NCBI GenBank assembly: GCA_910576865.1 | Contig: CAJTKE010000015.1 | Span: 7,286 to 71,285 of the forward strand | Length of the DNA stretch: 64,000 nt | Reading direction: 5' to 3' | Source: an uncultured Oscillibacter sp. | GTDB lineage: Bacteria; Bacillota; Clostridia; Oscillospirales; Oscillospiraceae | In this document: piece after piece, positions 16,009-24,824 of the stretch | Layout of the letters: the number at the start of each line of letters is the position of its first letter | Position numbering within the stretch: position 1 is the stretch's first letter | Notes under the pieces: generated by a model | What the model was told of the DNA's origin: nothing | Databases searched by the model: none | What the model saw: only the letters and a program-made list of their open reading frames with translations | Program-made: the position numbers and the translations under genes

Positions 16009-19000
16009 ATGTATCATTGTCAACTGCGGCTCTACTGCGTCGGCCGCCGACAGGAGCTTTTCGACCCGATCAAAAAGGCCGATCCCCTGGAGCATTTCAC
16101 CCACACCTGCCTGGAAAGCGGGGAGCCGGACGCCGCCCTGGCTGCCCAGGCCGGAGTCATCTTCGCCGACCTCACGGGTCTGGACGCCAGAGAAGCCGTA
16201 AAGGTCCTGTCCGTCGGCGGGGCGGAGCTCATCGTCCTGGCGGACCGGGAAGCGGACCTGACGGGCCTGTTTCCCTCCCTGACCGACGTGTGGCCCCTGC
16301 CCATGGACGATGAGGAGCTGCGCTTCCGCTTCCAGCGCTGGCAGCTGGCCTATTGCCGGGAGAAGGACCTGTGGGAGGCCCGCCAGTATCTGGAGGCCGC
16401 CATCAACAGCGTGCCCAACCTGGTCTGGTACAAAACCAAGGACGGCGTCCACGAGAAGGTGAACGACAGCTTCTGCCAGACCGTGAACAAAACCAAGGAA
16501 CAGGTTCAGGGCCGGCGGCACGCCTATATCTGGGACGTGGAGTTTGACGATCCCGTCTGCATCGAGTCCGAACGAATCGTCATGGAGTCAAAAAAGACCT
16601 GCGTGGCGGAGGAAACCGTCCAGACCGGCGAGGGCACCCGGCTGCTGACCACCTACAAATCTCCCCTGTACGACCTGGACGGCAGCGTCATGGGCACCGT
16701 GGGCGTGGGCATTGACGTGACCCGGGAGCGGGCCTATGAGGAGGAGCTGCGGCGGGAGAACCAGGCTCTGGAGACCCTTTTCACCACCATGGACTGCGGC
16801 GTGCTGTGCCACAGCCTGGACGGACGGCGCATCCTCAGCGTCAACCGGGCCGCTCTGGAGATCCTGGGCTACCAGTCCCAGGAGGAGCTCTCCGGAGACG
16901 GCTTCGACACCATCGCCACCTCCGTCTTCAAGGAGGACCGGGAAAAGCTGCGGAGCTGCATCAAGTCCCTGAAAACCCCCGGGGACAGCGTCAGCGTGGA
17001 ATACCGGGTCCGGCACGCCAACGGGGACGTCCTCCACGTCATGGGCAACGTGAAGCTCATCGAGGAGAACGGAGAGCTGTTCTACCAGCGCTTCCTCCTG
17101 GACTGCACCGCCCAGAAGCAGAAGGAGCGGGAGGAACAGCTCCGCAAGGAGCGCCGCCACCAGGAGCTGGTGCAGGCCCTCAGCACCGATTACAATCTGG
17201 TCTGCTATTTCGACCTGGAAACCGGCACGGGCCACGCCCTGCGGACCCACGCCTGTCCTTACGGCGTGCTGGGACGCCTCTTCGACGGGGAGCTCTCCAT
17301 GGAAGAGAGCATGGAGCGCTACATCCAGACCTGTGTCTACACGGATGACCGGGACCTGCTCCGGAAAATCTTCACCAAGGACCACCTGGAGCAGGAGCTT
17401 CAGGACCGGCAGTTCTACTATCTGAACTACCGCACGGTCTGCGGCAGCGACATCCGCTACTTCCAGATGAAGGCCGTGCCCATCGGGGACTGGAGCTCCA
17501 ACCGGGGCGTGGTCATCGGCTTCCGCAGTGTGGACGAGGAGACCCGCTCCGAGATGGAGAAGAAGGCCCTTCTGGAAGACGCCCTGGCCCAGGCCAACCG
17601 GGCCAGCAAGGCCAAAAGCGTTTTCCTCTCCAACATGTCCCACGATATCCGGACTCCCATGAACGCCATCATCGGCTTCACGGCCTTGGCCACAACCCAT
17701 ATCGACAACCGGGAGCAGGTGGAGAACTACCTGAAAAAGATCATGACCTCCGGCAACCACCTGCTGAGCCTGATCAACGACGTGCTGGACATGAGCCGCA
17801 TCGAAAGCGGCAAGATGTACCTGGACGAAAAACCCTGCTCCCTGCCGGACATCCTCCACGGACTGCGGAGCATTGTCCAGGCCGACGTCCACGCCAAGCA
17901 GCTGGAGCTGTACATGGACGCCGTGGACGTGGCCCATGAGGACATCCTCTGCGACCGGCTGCGGCTGAACCAGATCCTTCTGAACCTGCTGGGCAACTCC
18001 ATCAAATACACCCCCGCCGGGGGCATCGTCAGCATCCGGGTGAAGGAGAAGCCCTCCGCCCCGCCGGGTCACGCCTCCTATGAGTTCAGCGTCCGGGACA
18101 CCGGCATCGGCATGAGCGAGGACTTCGTCTCCCATATTTTCGAGCCCTTCGAGCGGGAGCGGAATTCCACCACCAGCGGCATCCAGGGCACCGGCCTGGG
18201 CATGGCGATCACCAAGAACATTGTCAATATGATGAACGGCTCCATCCATGTCAAGAGCCGCCTGGGCGTGGGGTCGGAGTTCACCGTGGACCTCACCTTC
18301 CGCCTCTGCTCCGACGAGAAGGAGCCCACCACCATCCCGGAGCTGTCCGGCTGCCGCGCTCTGGTGGTGGACGACGACTTCAACACCTGCGACAGCGTCT
18401 CCTGCATGCTCCAGCAGATCGGAATGCGGGCGGAGTGGACCCTCTCCGGCAAGGAGGCGGTGCTCCGCACCCGCCAGTCCGTCATGCGGGGGGACCATTA
18501 CTCCGTGTACATCATCGACTGGCTTCTGCCGGACATGAACGGCATTGAGGTTGCCCGGCGGGTCCGCAAGGAATGCGGCGAGGATGTGCCCATCATCGTC
18601 CTCACCGCCTACGACTGGTCCGACATCGAGGACGAGGCCCGGGAGGCCGGGATCACCGCCTTCTGCGGCAAGCCCCTGTTCCTCTCCGAGCTGCGGGACT
18701 GCCTGCTCTCCGTCATGGGATCCGAGGCCCCGGCGGAGGAGGAGGACTCCCGGCAGCAGCCCATCGCCGCAGGCCGTATCCTGCTGGCGGAGGACAACGA
18801 GCTGAACCAGGAAATCGCCCTGGCCATCCTGGAGGAGGCCGGTTTCACCGTGGAAATCGCGGAGAACGGCCAGATCGCCCTGGATATGCTGCGCGGCTCC
18901 CAGCCGGGTTACTACCAGCTGATCCTGATGGATGTCCAGATGCCCGTCATGGACGGCTATCAGGCCACTCTGGCCATCCGGACCCTGGAGGATCCGGGCC

Positions 19001-19149
19001 TGCGGGACATCCCCATCCTGGCCATGACGGCAAACGCCTTTGAAGAGGATAAGCAGACCGCCCTCAAATGCGGCATGAACGGGCACATATCCAAACCCAT
19101 CAACATCGAAAAGCTGCTGGAGACCCTGAGCAGGGTGCTGCGGCAGTGA
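16009..19149 (+). CDS. Hybrid sensor histidine kinase with two receiver domains
   Basis: 1046 residues; GGAGGAG before the ATG. The first ~120 residues are a variable N-terminus, followed by PAS-like regions (~125-245, ~255-375 and a looser third to ~520). The kinase core has the phospho-accepting His545 in NMSHDIRTPMNAIIGF and an ATPase domain with NLLGNSIKYTPAGG, DTGIGM and GTGLGMAI. Two REC domains follow, with Asp837 (IIDWLLPD) and Asp975 (LMDVQMPVMDG), and no output domain. No membrane helix is evident, so it is a cytoplasmic PAS-sensing phosphorelay protein whose signal and downstream partner are not encoded next to it. Confidence 0.93.
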   Translation: MYHCQLRLYCVGRRQELFDPIKKADPLEHFTHTCLESGEPDAALAAQAGVIFADLTGLDAREAVKVLSVGGAELIVLADREADLTGLFPSLTDVWPLPMDDEELRFRFQRWQLAYCREKDLWEARQYLEAAINSVPNLVWYKTKDGVHEKVNDSFCQTVNKTKEQVQGRRHAYIWDVEFDDPVCIESERIVMESKKTCVAEETVQTGEGTRLLTTYKSPLYDLDGSVMGTVGVGIDVTRERAYEEELRRENQALETLFTTMDCGVLCHSLDGRRILSVNRAALEILGYQSQEELSGDGFDTIATSVFKEDREKLRSCIKSLKTPGDSVSVEYRVRHANGDVLHVMGNVKLIEENGELFYQRFLLDCTAQKQKEREEQLRKERRHQELVQALSTDYNLVCYFDLETGTGHALRTHACPYGVLGRLFDGELSMEESMERYIQTCVYTDDRDLLRKIFTKDHLEQELQDRQFYYLNYRTVCGSDIRYFQMKAVPIGDWSSNRGVVIGFRSVDEETRSEMEKKALLEDALAQANRASKAKSVFLSNMSHDIRTPMNAIIGFTALATTHIDNREQVENYLKKIMTSGNHLLSLINDVLDMSRIESGKMYLDEKPCSLPDILHGLRSIVQADVHAKQLELYMDAVDVAHEDILCDRLRLNQILLNLLGNSIKYTPAGGIVSIRVKEKPSAPPGHASYEFSVRDTGIGMSEDFVSHIFEPFERERNSTTSGIQGTGLGMAITKNIVNMMNGSIHVKSRLGVGSEFTVDLTFRLCSDEKEPTTIPELSGCRALVVDDDFNTCDSVSCMLQQIGMRAEWTLSGKEAVLRTRQSVMRGDHYSVYIIDWLLPDMNGIEVARRVRKECGEDVPIIVLTAYDWSDIEDEAREAGITAFCGKPLFLSELRDCLLSVMGSEAPAEEEDSRQQPIAAGRILLAEDNELNQEIALAILEEAGFTVEIAENGQIALDMLRGSQPGYYQLILMDVQMPVMDGYQATLAIRTLEDPGLRDIPILAMTANAFEEDKQTALKCGMNGHISKPINIEKLLETLSRVLRQ

Positions 19150-19160
19150 GGAAACGAAAA

Positions 19161-19195
19161 GGGAGAGAGGCGCGCCGCCTCTCTCCCCTTTTTCC
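19161..19195. terminator. Terminator between kinase gene and rsfS
   Basis: A 12-bp stem (GGGAGAGAGGCG and complement, CGC loop) with TTTTT on the right and AAAA on the left serves the convergent histidine kinase and rsfS operon. Confidence 0.8.
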
Positions 19196-19200
19196 GTCTC

Positions 19201-19563
19201 TCAGTCCCGGGTCAGCACGCCGCCAAGGTCCAGGGGCTTGCCGTCGGACCACAGGCGCTCCAGGTCGTAAAACTCCCGGGCCTCCTGGGAAAACACATGG
19301 ACCGCCACACAGCCGTAATCCAGCAGCACCCAGGTGCCGTCCCGGTGGCCCTCCCGGTGGAGGGGGGTCTCGTCCGCCTGCTCCTTCATGGCCTTTTCCA
19401 CCGCGTCGCACAGGGCGTTGATCTGGGTGTTGGACCCTCCGGTGGCGATGACGAAGTAGTCCGCCAGGGTGGTCAGATCCGTGATCTCTATGGCGCTGAT
19501 CTCCTTGCCCTTTTTCTCGTCCAGGGCCTTGGCGGCGATGATGGCCAGCTCCTTCGGTGTCAT
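19201..19563 (-). CDS. rsfS: Ribosome silencing factor RsfS
   Basis: 120 residues from the second of two nearby ATGs (19563), which has AGGA six bases upstream; the first ATG at 19569 abuts the SD. The family pattern is clear: ISAIEITDLTTLADYFVIATG and WVLLDYGCVAVHVFSQEAREFYDLERLW. It binds L14 on the 50S subunit and blocks subunit joining in stationary phase. Last gene of the core operon, after nadD-yqeK and the LCP gene, the common Firmicute order. Confidence 0.94.
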   Translation of the reverse strand: MTPKELAIIAAKALDEKKGKEISAIEITDLTTLADYFVIATGGSNTQINALCDAVEKAMKEQADETPLHREGHRDGTWVLLDYGCVAVHVFSQEAREFYDLERLWSDGKPLDLGGVLTRD

Positions 19564-19611
19564 AGACATTCCTCTCTTTCCTGAAAAATATGTGAATGGT
19601 GTTTCATGCGC

Positions 19612-21282
19612 TTACGCGGCAGGGTCCGGCCCGATGAGGGCGAAGCCCGGGTCCGTCGGGGGCTGGGGGTCCGCCGGGACCTCCGGCGCGGGGGCGGGCT
19701 CCGCCGGGGCGGGAGGCGCCTCCGGAGGCGTCTCCGGGCTCGGATTCGCCGGGGCGGGGTCCGGGGCGGAGGGCGTCCCGGTGTTGGGGTCCGCCGGGGG
19801 CTCCGCCGTGCCGGAGGACGGCGGGTTGGAGGACGCCGTGGTTCCGGATGTGGAAGTCCCGCCGCCGGAGGGCGGGGTCCCGGTCCCCTCGCCGCCGGGT
19901 TCGGCGGCCGTGTCCGGCGGGGCGGTGATCAGGGGCTCTCCGGTCTCCGGGTTGATGGGAACGATGGGCTCCCCGGTCTCCGGGTCCACGGTGATGGGCA
20001 GACCCGTCTCCGGGTCAATGGGATAGCCGTTCTCGTCCAGGATGGGCTCTTCCTCCTCCGGCTCCGGGCTGGGAGGCGGGAGGGCCGCCTGTTTGTCCTC
20101 CACGTAGCCCGTGGAGGAGCTGACGGACCCGTCGGCGTTCACCGACATGATGTCCAGGTCCCTCAGGGTGAACACTTCCACAAAGGGGCTGAGCTCGTTG
20201 TTCACCAGGTCCAGCAGCTGCCGGGCGTTGGGGACCACATAGGACTGGTTCTTCTGCCTGCCGCCGGTCATTTTGTCCACGCTGCGGCTGTAGGCGTATT
20301 TCCCCGTGTTGGGCATAGTGACGAAGCTCACGTCCTCCATTTTCAGGCCCCCCAGCACCGCCGACTTGGCGAACCAGAGGATGTTCTGGAAGCTCAGATC
20401 CGTCTCCACGTTCTTGTTGAAGGCCTCGATGAGGGGCCCGGCCTTGGTCATGTTCTTGGGCTGGAGGACCTGCTCCACCATGGCTTTCAGGAAAGCCTGC
20501 TGGGTCTTGATGCGGCCCAGGTCCCCCTCGGCGTAGCCGTGCTTCATGTTGTTGTCATGCCGGTATCGGAGGACCTGCATGGCGTCGTCCCCGGAGAGGA
20601 GGCGGTAGCCCGCCTTCTGGGAGATGACCAAGTCCTGATAGGGGTCCTTGTAGTTCATGTCCATGGGCACGTCGAAGTACACGCCTCCAATGGCGTCCAC
20701 GATCTCGCCCACGGCGTCCCATTCCACCACGACCTGGAAGTCCGGCTCGAAGCCCACAAGCTGGGCGATCTCCTTGTAGAGGTGCTGGATGCCCCGGTCT
20801 CCTCCGCCGTAGTAATTATAGACGGAGTTGATCCGTTTGATGTCCCAGGGGACATTGACCATGGTGTCCCGGGGGATGGACATGACGGTGGCCTTTTGGT
20901 TCGTCACGTCATAGCTGGCCAGGAGCATGGTGTCCGTGTTGCCCCCGCCTCCGGTGTCCCGGCCCAGAATCAGGACGGTCCAGCAGTTCTCGCTCTTTCT
21001 CTCCCCGTCGCCGCCCCGGGGACGGATGCCGTCTCCGTAGTCGATCTCCTCCGGCCCGTCGGGCTCTCCGTCGCCGTCCAGGTCCACGGTTTTCTGGGGG
21101 TCGTTTTTCTTGGGCAGCTCCGGCCGCACGAAGAGGCTCCGCACCGCCAGCACGCCCGCCAGCAGCAGCGCCAGAACCACGACCACCACAATCAGAACGA
21201 TCTGCTGGCGGGTCAGCTTCCCCTTCCGGGGGGATTTTGGTTTCTTTTCGCTGGGCGCCAGCCGCTTTCCAACCTTGCTCAT
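19612..21282 (-). CDS. LytR-CpsA-Psr (LCP) family protein
   Basis: 556 residues. One membrane helix near 25-48 (QIVLIVVVVVLALLLAGVLAV) leaves the rest outside. The LCP phosphotransferase domain (~95-360) shows LILGRDTG, NTDTMLLASYD and SIPRDTMVNVPW. It transfers wall polymers such as teichoic-type glycans onto peptidoglycan. Unusually, the last ~150 residues are a Pro/Gly/Thr-rich low-complexity tail with PETGEPI-type repeats, probably a wall-spanning extension. It starts four bases after the nadD-yqeK stop, so co-translation is likely. Confidence 0.92.
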   Translation of the reverse strand: MSKVGKRLAPSEKKPKSPRKGKLTRQQIVLIVVVVVLALLLAGVLAVRSLFVRPELPKKNDPQKTVDLDGDGEPDGPEEIDYGDGIRPRGGDGERKSENCWTVLILGRDTGGGGNTDTMLLASYDVTNQKATVMSIPRDTMVNVPWDIKRINSVYNYYGGGDRGIQHLYKEIAQLVGFEPDFQVVVEWDAVGEIVDAIGGVYFDVPMDMNYKDPYQDLVISQKAGYRLLSGDDAMQVLRYRHDNNMKHGYAEGDLGRIKTQQAFLKAMVEQVLQPKNMTKAGPLIEAFNKNVETDLSFQNILWFAKSAVLGGLKMEDVSFVTMPNTGKYAYSRSVDKMTGGRQKNQSYVVPNARQLLDLVNNELSPFVEVFTLRDLDIMSVNADGSVSSSTGYVEDKQAALPPPSPEPEEEEPILDENGYPIDPETGLPITVDPETGEPIVPINPETGEPLITAPPDTAAEPGGEGTGTPPSGGGTSTSGTTASSNPPSSGTAEPPADPNTGTPSAPDPAPANPSPETPPEAPPAPAEPAPAPEVPADPQPPTDPGFALIGPDPAA

Positions 21283-21286
21283 GATC

Positions 21287-22483
21287 TTATCTCTGTCCTT
21301 TCAGCGCGTCCCTGGCTTCCAGGGTCCTGGGGTGAATGGGAGCGCCCCGCTCCTCCATCTCCCGGATGGTCATCTCCAGGCCCAACAGCAGCCCCGCGTC
21401 CAAATTTTCATAACAGCGCTTCCGCAGCGCCTCCACGCCGGGGAAGCTCCGGGTGGGCTCGATGTAGTCCGCCAGATAGATGACCTTCTCCAGCAGCGTC
21501 ATGCGGGCCCGGCCGGTGGTGTGCCAGCGGATGGCGTTGGTGATTTCCTCGTCCGTGCCGAAGACGGCTTCGGCGATGCCCGCCCCGGTTTTGGCGTGGA
21601 GGAGCTTGATCTCGCGCCGCTCCATCTCGTCCAGGGGGACCTGAAACCGCTCCGCCAGGGCCAGCTGCTCCGGGAGATTCAGCTTCTTCGTGCAGTCGTG
21701 GAGCAGGGCGGCCCGCCGGGCTTTGGCCACGTCCGCCCCCCAGCGCTCCGCCAGATGAATGGCCTCCTGCTCCGTTCCCAGCACGTGGGGCACCCGCCGG
21801 TGGTGCAGGCAGCTCAGGGCCACGGGCCGCAGCCGCTCCAGGGGCAGGTTTTTCAGGTCCTCCGCCGTGCCGTAGAGCTTTTCCCGGAGGATGTAGCCGT
21901 ACACCGCCGGGGCCAGGAGGCTTCCCCCCTCTCCCCTGGCCAGCCGCTCCCGCAGCTCCGTGGAGGAGACGTCCACCACGCCGGGGATGCTGAGGGTGAA
22001 GATTCTCGCCTGGGGATAAGTCCGATAGAGGTAGTCCCGCTGGACGGAAAACAGCTCCTCCGTGTCCTCCTCCGTCCGCCCGAAGGCGGCGACCCCCGCC
22101 AGGGACAAAACACGCTCCGGCTCCCTCCAGGCCTGGAGGGTGAGGAACATGTCCGCCCCCATCAGCAGCCAGAGCTCGTCCTCCGGATATTGCTCCTTCA
22201 AGCAAGCCAGGGTGTCGGCGGTGTAGCTGTTCCCCTCCCGCCGGAGCTCCAGGTCCGAGACCTCCACCCGGTCCCCCAGGCCGGTCTGCTCCATGGCCAG
22301 ACGGGTCATCTCCAGGCGCCGCTCCGGCCCGGGGCTTCCCGGTGGAAGCGTCTTGTGGGGCGGGTGGCCCGTGGGGATCACCAAGAGTTTATCCAGCTTC
22401 AAAAGCTCGAATACCGCCCGGGCCGCGGTAATATGTCCCAGATGCGGCGGGTTGAACGCCCCGCCGTACACGCCGATTTTCAA
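21287..22483 (-). CDS. nadD: NadD-YqeK fusion protein
   Basis: 398 residues, two enzymes in one chain. Residues 1-~195 are nicotinate-mononucleotide adenylyltransferase (GGAFNPPHLGHI for the nucleotide site, ISSTEL-like VSSTELRERL), which makes deamido-NAD. Residues ~205-390 are an HD-domain hydrolase of the YqeK type (HHRRVPHVLG, ALLHDCTKKL with the HD pair, IRWHTTGRARMTLLEKVIYLADYIEPTR), a family shown to cleave diadenosine tetraphosphate. In Bacillus these are separate adjacent genes. Flanked by yhbY and the LCP gene in the expected order. Confidence 0.93.
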   Translation of the reverse strand: MKIGVYGGAFNPPHLGHITAARAVFELLKLDKLLVIPTGHPPHKTLPPGSPGPERRLEMTRLAMEQTGLGDRVEVSDLELRREGNSYTADTLACLKEQYPEDELWLLMGADMFLTLQAWREPERVLSLAGVAAFGRTEEDTEELFSVQRDYLYRTYPQARIFTLSIPGVVDVSSTELRERLARGEGGSLLAPAVYGYILREKLYGTAEDLKNLPLERLRPVALSCLHHRRVPHVLGTEQEAIHLAERWGADVAKARRAALLHDCTKKLNLPEQLALAERFQVPLDEMERREIKLLHAKTGAGIAEAVFGTDEEITNAIRWHTTGRARMTLLEKVIYLADYIEPTRSFPGVEALRKRCYENLDAGLLLGLEMTIREMEERGAPIHPRTLEARDALKGQR

Positions 22484-22498
22484 AGTAGAAGCCCCCGA

Positions 22499-22825
22499 TC
22501 AAAGTTTCTTTTTCCGCTCCTTCACCAGCTGGATGCGCTTTTCCTTCGGCTTGGAGTGGGTCTCCCGGTACAGGACGAATTTGGTGCCGATGACCTGGAC
22601 CACCTCGCTGCGGGTGGCCTTCGCCAGCTCCTCCGCGGCCGTCCGGGCGTCGTAGTCCAGGTTGTTGTCCAGCACCCGTCCCTTGACCAGCTCCCGGGCC
22701 TCCAGGGCGTCGTCCGCCTGCTTGATGAGATTATCCCCGATGCCGTCCTTGCCGATCTGCAGGATGGTGTCGATACCGTTGGCCAGGCCCCGCAATTGGG
22801 CCCGCTGCTTGCTTGTCAAATCCAT
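22499..22825 (-). CDS. yhbY: YhbY/CRM-domain RNA-binding protein
   Basis: 108 residues from the ATG at 22825 (GGAG six bases upstream); the frame is open further but without start signals. A single CRM domain (LTSKQRAQLRGLANGIDTILQIGKDGI, KGRVLDNNLD) is followed by a basic tail ending KERKKKL. It binds pre-50S ribosomal particles. Fifteen bases separate it from nadD-yqeK; this pairing is conserved in Firmicutes (yqeI-nadD). Confidence 0.92.
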   Translation of the reverse strand: MDLTSKQRAQLRGLANGIDTILQIGKDGIGDNLIKQADDALEARELVKGRVLDNNLDYDARTAAEELAKATRSEVVQVIGTKFVLYRETHSKPKEKRIQLVKERKKKL

Positions 22826-22874
22826 ACGTTTCTCCGGCGCGGTCTGCGCCGCCTTTCCTTTCTGAATCGGGGTC

Positions 22875-23225
22875 TCAGCCGTCGAGGGTGAAAACCAGGA
22901 ACTCCTCCAAATCGCCCTCATACTCCACATCGAAAATGTGGTCGTCCAGCGTCTGCTCCATATAGTGTATGACGCTTGTGTCCAGGTCGATCTGGGGCTT
23001 CCCCAGGGCGGCGGTGAGCTCAGGGACCGTGAGGGGGCCGAAGCCCAGGCCGTCGGTCTCCATCTCCTCCAGGATAAACGCCGCCAAATCGGGCAGCCGG
23101 GCCTCGTAGACCTCCGCCAGCCGTTTCGCCGTCTCCTCCAGCTCCTCCGAGGGCTCCTCGCAGATAAACTCGATCCCGTTCAATTCCGCCAAGTAGGCGT
23201 CCCACTCTTCGTCGTGCTTGAACAT
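22875..23225 (-). CDS. Hypothetical acidic protein
   Basis: 116 residues, strongly acidic (many Glu/Asp), no membrane segment, no motif I recognise. Start MFKHDEEWDAYLAEL with SD-like GGGAGAA upstream. Located between rdgB and yhbY in the core operon, with small gaps, so it is co-transcribed with RNA and nucleotide housekeeping genes. No function can be given. Confidence 0.75.
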   Translation of the reverse strand: MFKHDEEWDAYLAELNGIEFICEEPSEELEETAKRLAEVYEARLPDLAAFILEEMETDGLGFGPLTVPELTAALGKPQIDLDTSVIHYMEQTLDDHIFDVEYEGDLEEFLVFTLDG

Positions 23226-23248
23226 CTTCGATTCTCCCTTTCAGACGC

Positions 23249-23845
23249 TTATTTCTTGAGATAAGTTCCCAGCTTCTCCGCGAAAGCCGCCAGGGCCTTG
23301 CCCCGGTGGGAGATGGCGCTCTTCTCCTCCGCGCTCAGCTGGCCGAAGGTCTTCCCCCGCCCGGGAATCAGGAACACCGGGTCATAGCCGAAGCCCCCGG
23401 TCCCCAGAGGGGCGAAGGCGATGGCCCCGTCACAGCGGCCCTCGGCCTCCAGGGTGTCCCCATTGGGGAACGCGCAGGCGATGGCGCAGGAGAAGTGGGC
23501 CGCCCGAGTGGCCTGTCCCCGCATGCTGTTCAAAAGCAGCATGCACCGCCCCCGGTCGTCCAGCTCCTCCCCGCCGTAGCGGGCGGAGTAGACCCCGGGC
23601 CCGCCGTTCAACGCGTTGACGCAGAGGCCGGAGTCGTCGGCGATGGCGGGCAGTCCCGCCGCCGCGCAGACGGCCTTCGCTTTCAGCATGGCGTTCTCGG
23701 CGAAGGTGGACCCGGTCTCCTCCACGTCCACCTCCATGCCCGCCTCGGAGGGGCTGACAACCTCCACGCCCAGCCCCGACAAAATCGCCTTCATCTCCGC
23801 CAGCTTCCCCGGGTTGTGAGTGGCCAGCACGAATTTTTCCGCCAT
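23249..23845 (-). CDS. rdgB: dITP/XTP pyrophosphatase
   Basis: 198 residues, usual length for the Ham1/RdgB family. VLATHNPGKLAEMKAIL is the nucleotide-binding N-terminus, DDSGLCVNALNGGPGVYSARYGG the catalytic core and GFGYDPVFLIPGRGKTFGQLSAEEKSAISHRGKAL the conserved C-terminal half. It removes non-canonical purine nucleotides such as dITP and XTP. Its ATG overlaps the rph stop codon by one base (TAATG type), a very common pairing. Confidence 0.96.
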   Translation of the reverse strand: MAEKFVLATHNPGKLAEMKAILSGLGVEVVSPSEAGMEVDVEETGSTFAENAMLKAKAVCAAAGLPAIADDSGLCVNALNGGPGVYSARYGGEELDDRGRCMLLLNSMRGQATRAAHFSCAIACAFPNGDTLEAEGRCDGAIAFAPLGTGGFGYDPVFLIPGRGKTFGQLSAEEKSAISHRGKALAAFAEKLGTYLKK

Positions 23846-24567
23846 CAGAATTTACCTCCCAACGCTTCTCTCTGAGCCGCCAGCAGCTCCCTGCACCCCT
23901 TGGCGCACAGGCGCACCAGCTCCTGCTGCTCCGCGGGGCTGAAGGCCCGGCCCTCGCCGGTGCCCTGGATTTCGATGAGCTCCCCCAGCTCGTTCATGAC
24001 GCAGTTCAGGTCCACCTGGGCCCGGCTGTCTTCGCTGTAGCGGAGGTCCAGCAGGGGCGTGTCCTCCACGATGCCGGCGGAGACGCCGGTGACAAAGTGC
24101 CGGATGGGGCTGGCCCCCAGGTCGCCGTTCTCCACCAGCCGCCGGCAGGCCAGCGCCAGGGCCACGAAGCCCCCGGTGACGGAGGCCGTCCGGGTCCCGC
24201 CGTCCCCCTGGAGGACATCGCAGTCAATCGTAATGGTCCGCTCCCCCAGCTTTCTCATGTCCACAGCGGACCGGAGGGACCGGCCCACGAGGCGCTGGAT
24301 CTCGGCGCTTCTGGGAGACAATTTCAGCTTGGAGACGTCCCGGCGGCTCCGCTCCCGGTTGGCCCGGGGAAGCATGGAGTATTCGGCGGTGACCCAGCCC
24401 TCCCCGAAGGGGACGTGGGGCGGGACCCGGTCCTCCACGCTGGCGCAGCAGAGGACCATGGTGTCCCCGCACTGGATCAGGCAGCTGCCCTCGGCGAACT
24501 TGATGAAATCGGTGGTAATGGTCACAGGCCGCAGCTCATTGAAGGCCCGGCCGTCCTCTCTGGTCAA
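23845..24567 (-). CDS. rph: Ribonuclease PH
   Basis: 240 residues. TREDGRAFNELRPVTITTDF, RREVSKLK-like RRDVSKLKLSPRSAEIQRLVGRSLR and ITIDCDVLQGDGGTRTASVTGG match phosphate-dependent exoribonuclease RNase PH, which trims tRNA 3' ends. One-base overlap with rdgB downstream and four-base overlap with the small zinc-ribbon gene upstream. Confidence 0.96.
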   Translation of the reverse strand: MTREDGRAFNELRPVTITTDFIKFAEGSCLIQCGDTMVLCCASVEDRVPPHVPFGEGWVTAEYSMLPRANRERSRRDVSKLKLSPRSAEIQRLVGRSLRSAVDMRKLGERTITIDCDVLQGDGGTRTASVTGGFVALALACRRLVENGDLGASPIRHFVTGVSAGIVEDTPLLDLRYSEDSRAQVDLNCVMNELGELIEIQGTGEGRAFSPAEQQELVRLCAKGCRELLAAQREALGGKF

Positions 24568-24803
24568 GTGGATTCCTCCTCTTTTGTCTCAATCAAAATC
24601 AGGCCGCACTTCTTACAGTGCCGGGCGGGGCACTTTGCGCCATTCCACATGTTCGCTCCCGGGAGGGAAAACTCCCCTTCCTGCTCCGGGAGGCATGTAA
24701 ATCTGTGTTTCTCATCAAAGGGCGTCCAAAGAATACTCCGCTGACCGCTCCGCACGAAGCCCGGCGTCAACGCCTCTTTGCAGCGAGGGCACTGGTCAAA
24801 CAT
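24564..24803 (-). CDS. PF20097-like zinc-ribbon protein
   Basis: 79 residues. Two Cys pairs, CPRC at 5-8 and CKKC near 64-67 (with a further Cys at ~59), frame a compact domain with the W and L spacing of the PF20097 family. No catalytic motif is visible. Its stop overlaps the rph start by four bases. Likely a small structural zinc protein; role unknown. Confidence 0.7.
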   Translation of the reverse strand: MFDQCPRCKEALTPGFVRSGQRSILWTPFDEKHRFTCLPEQEGEFSLPGANMWNGAKCPARHCKKCGLILIETKEEEST

Positions 24804-24824
24804 GGCGTCCGCTCCCCTCCCAGG

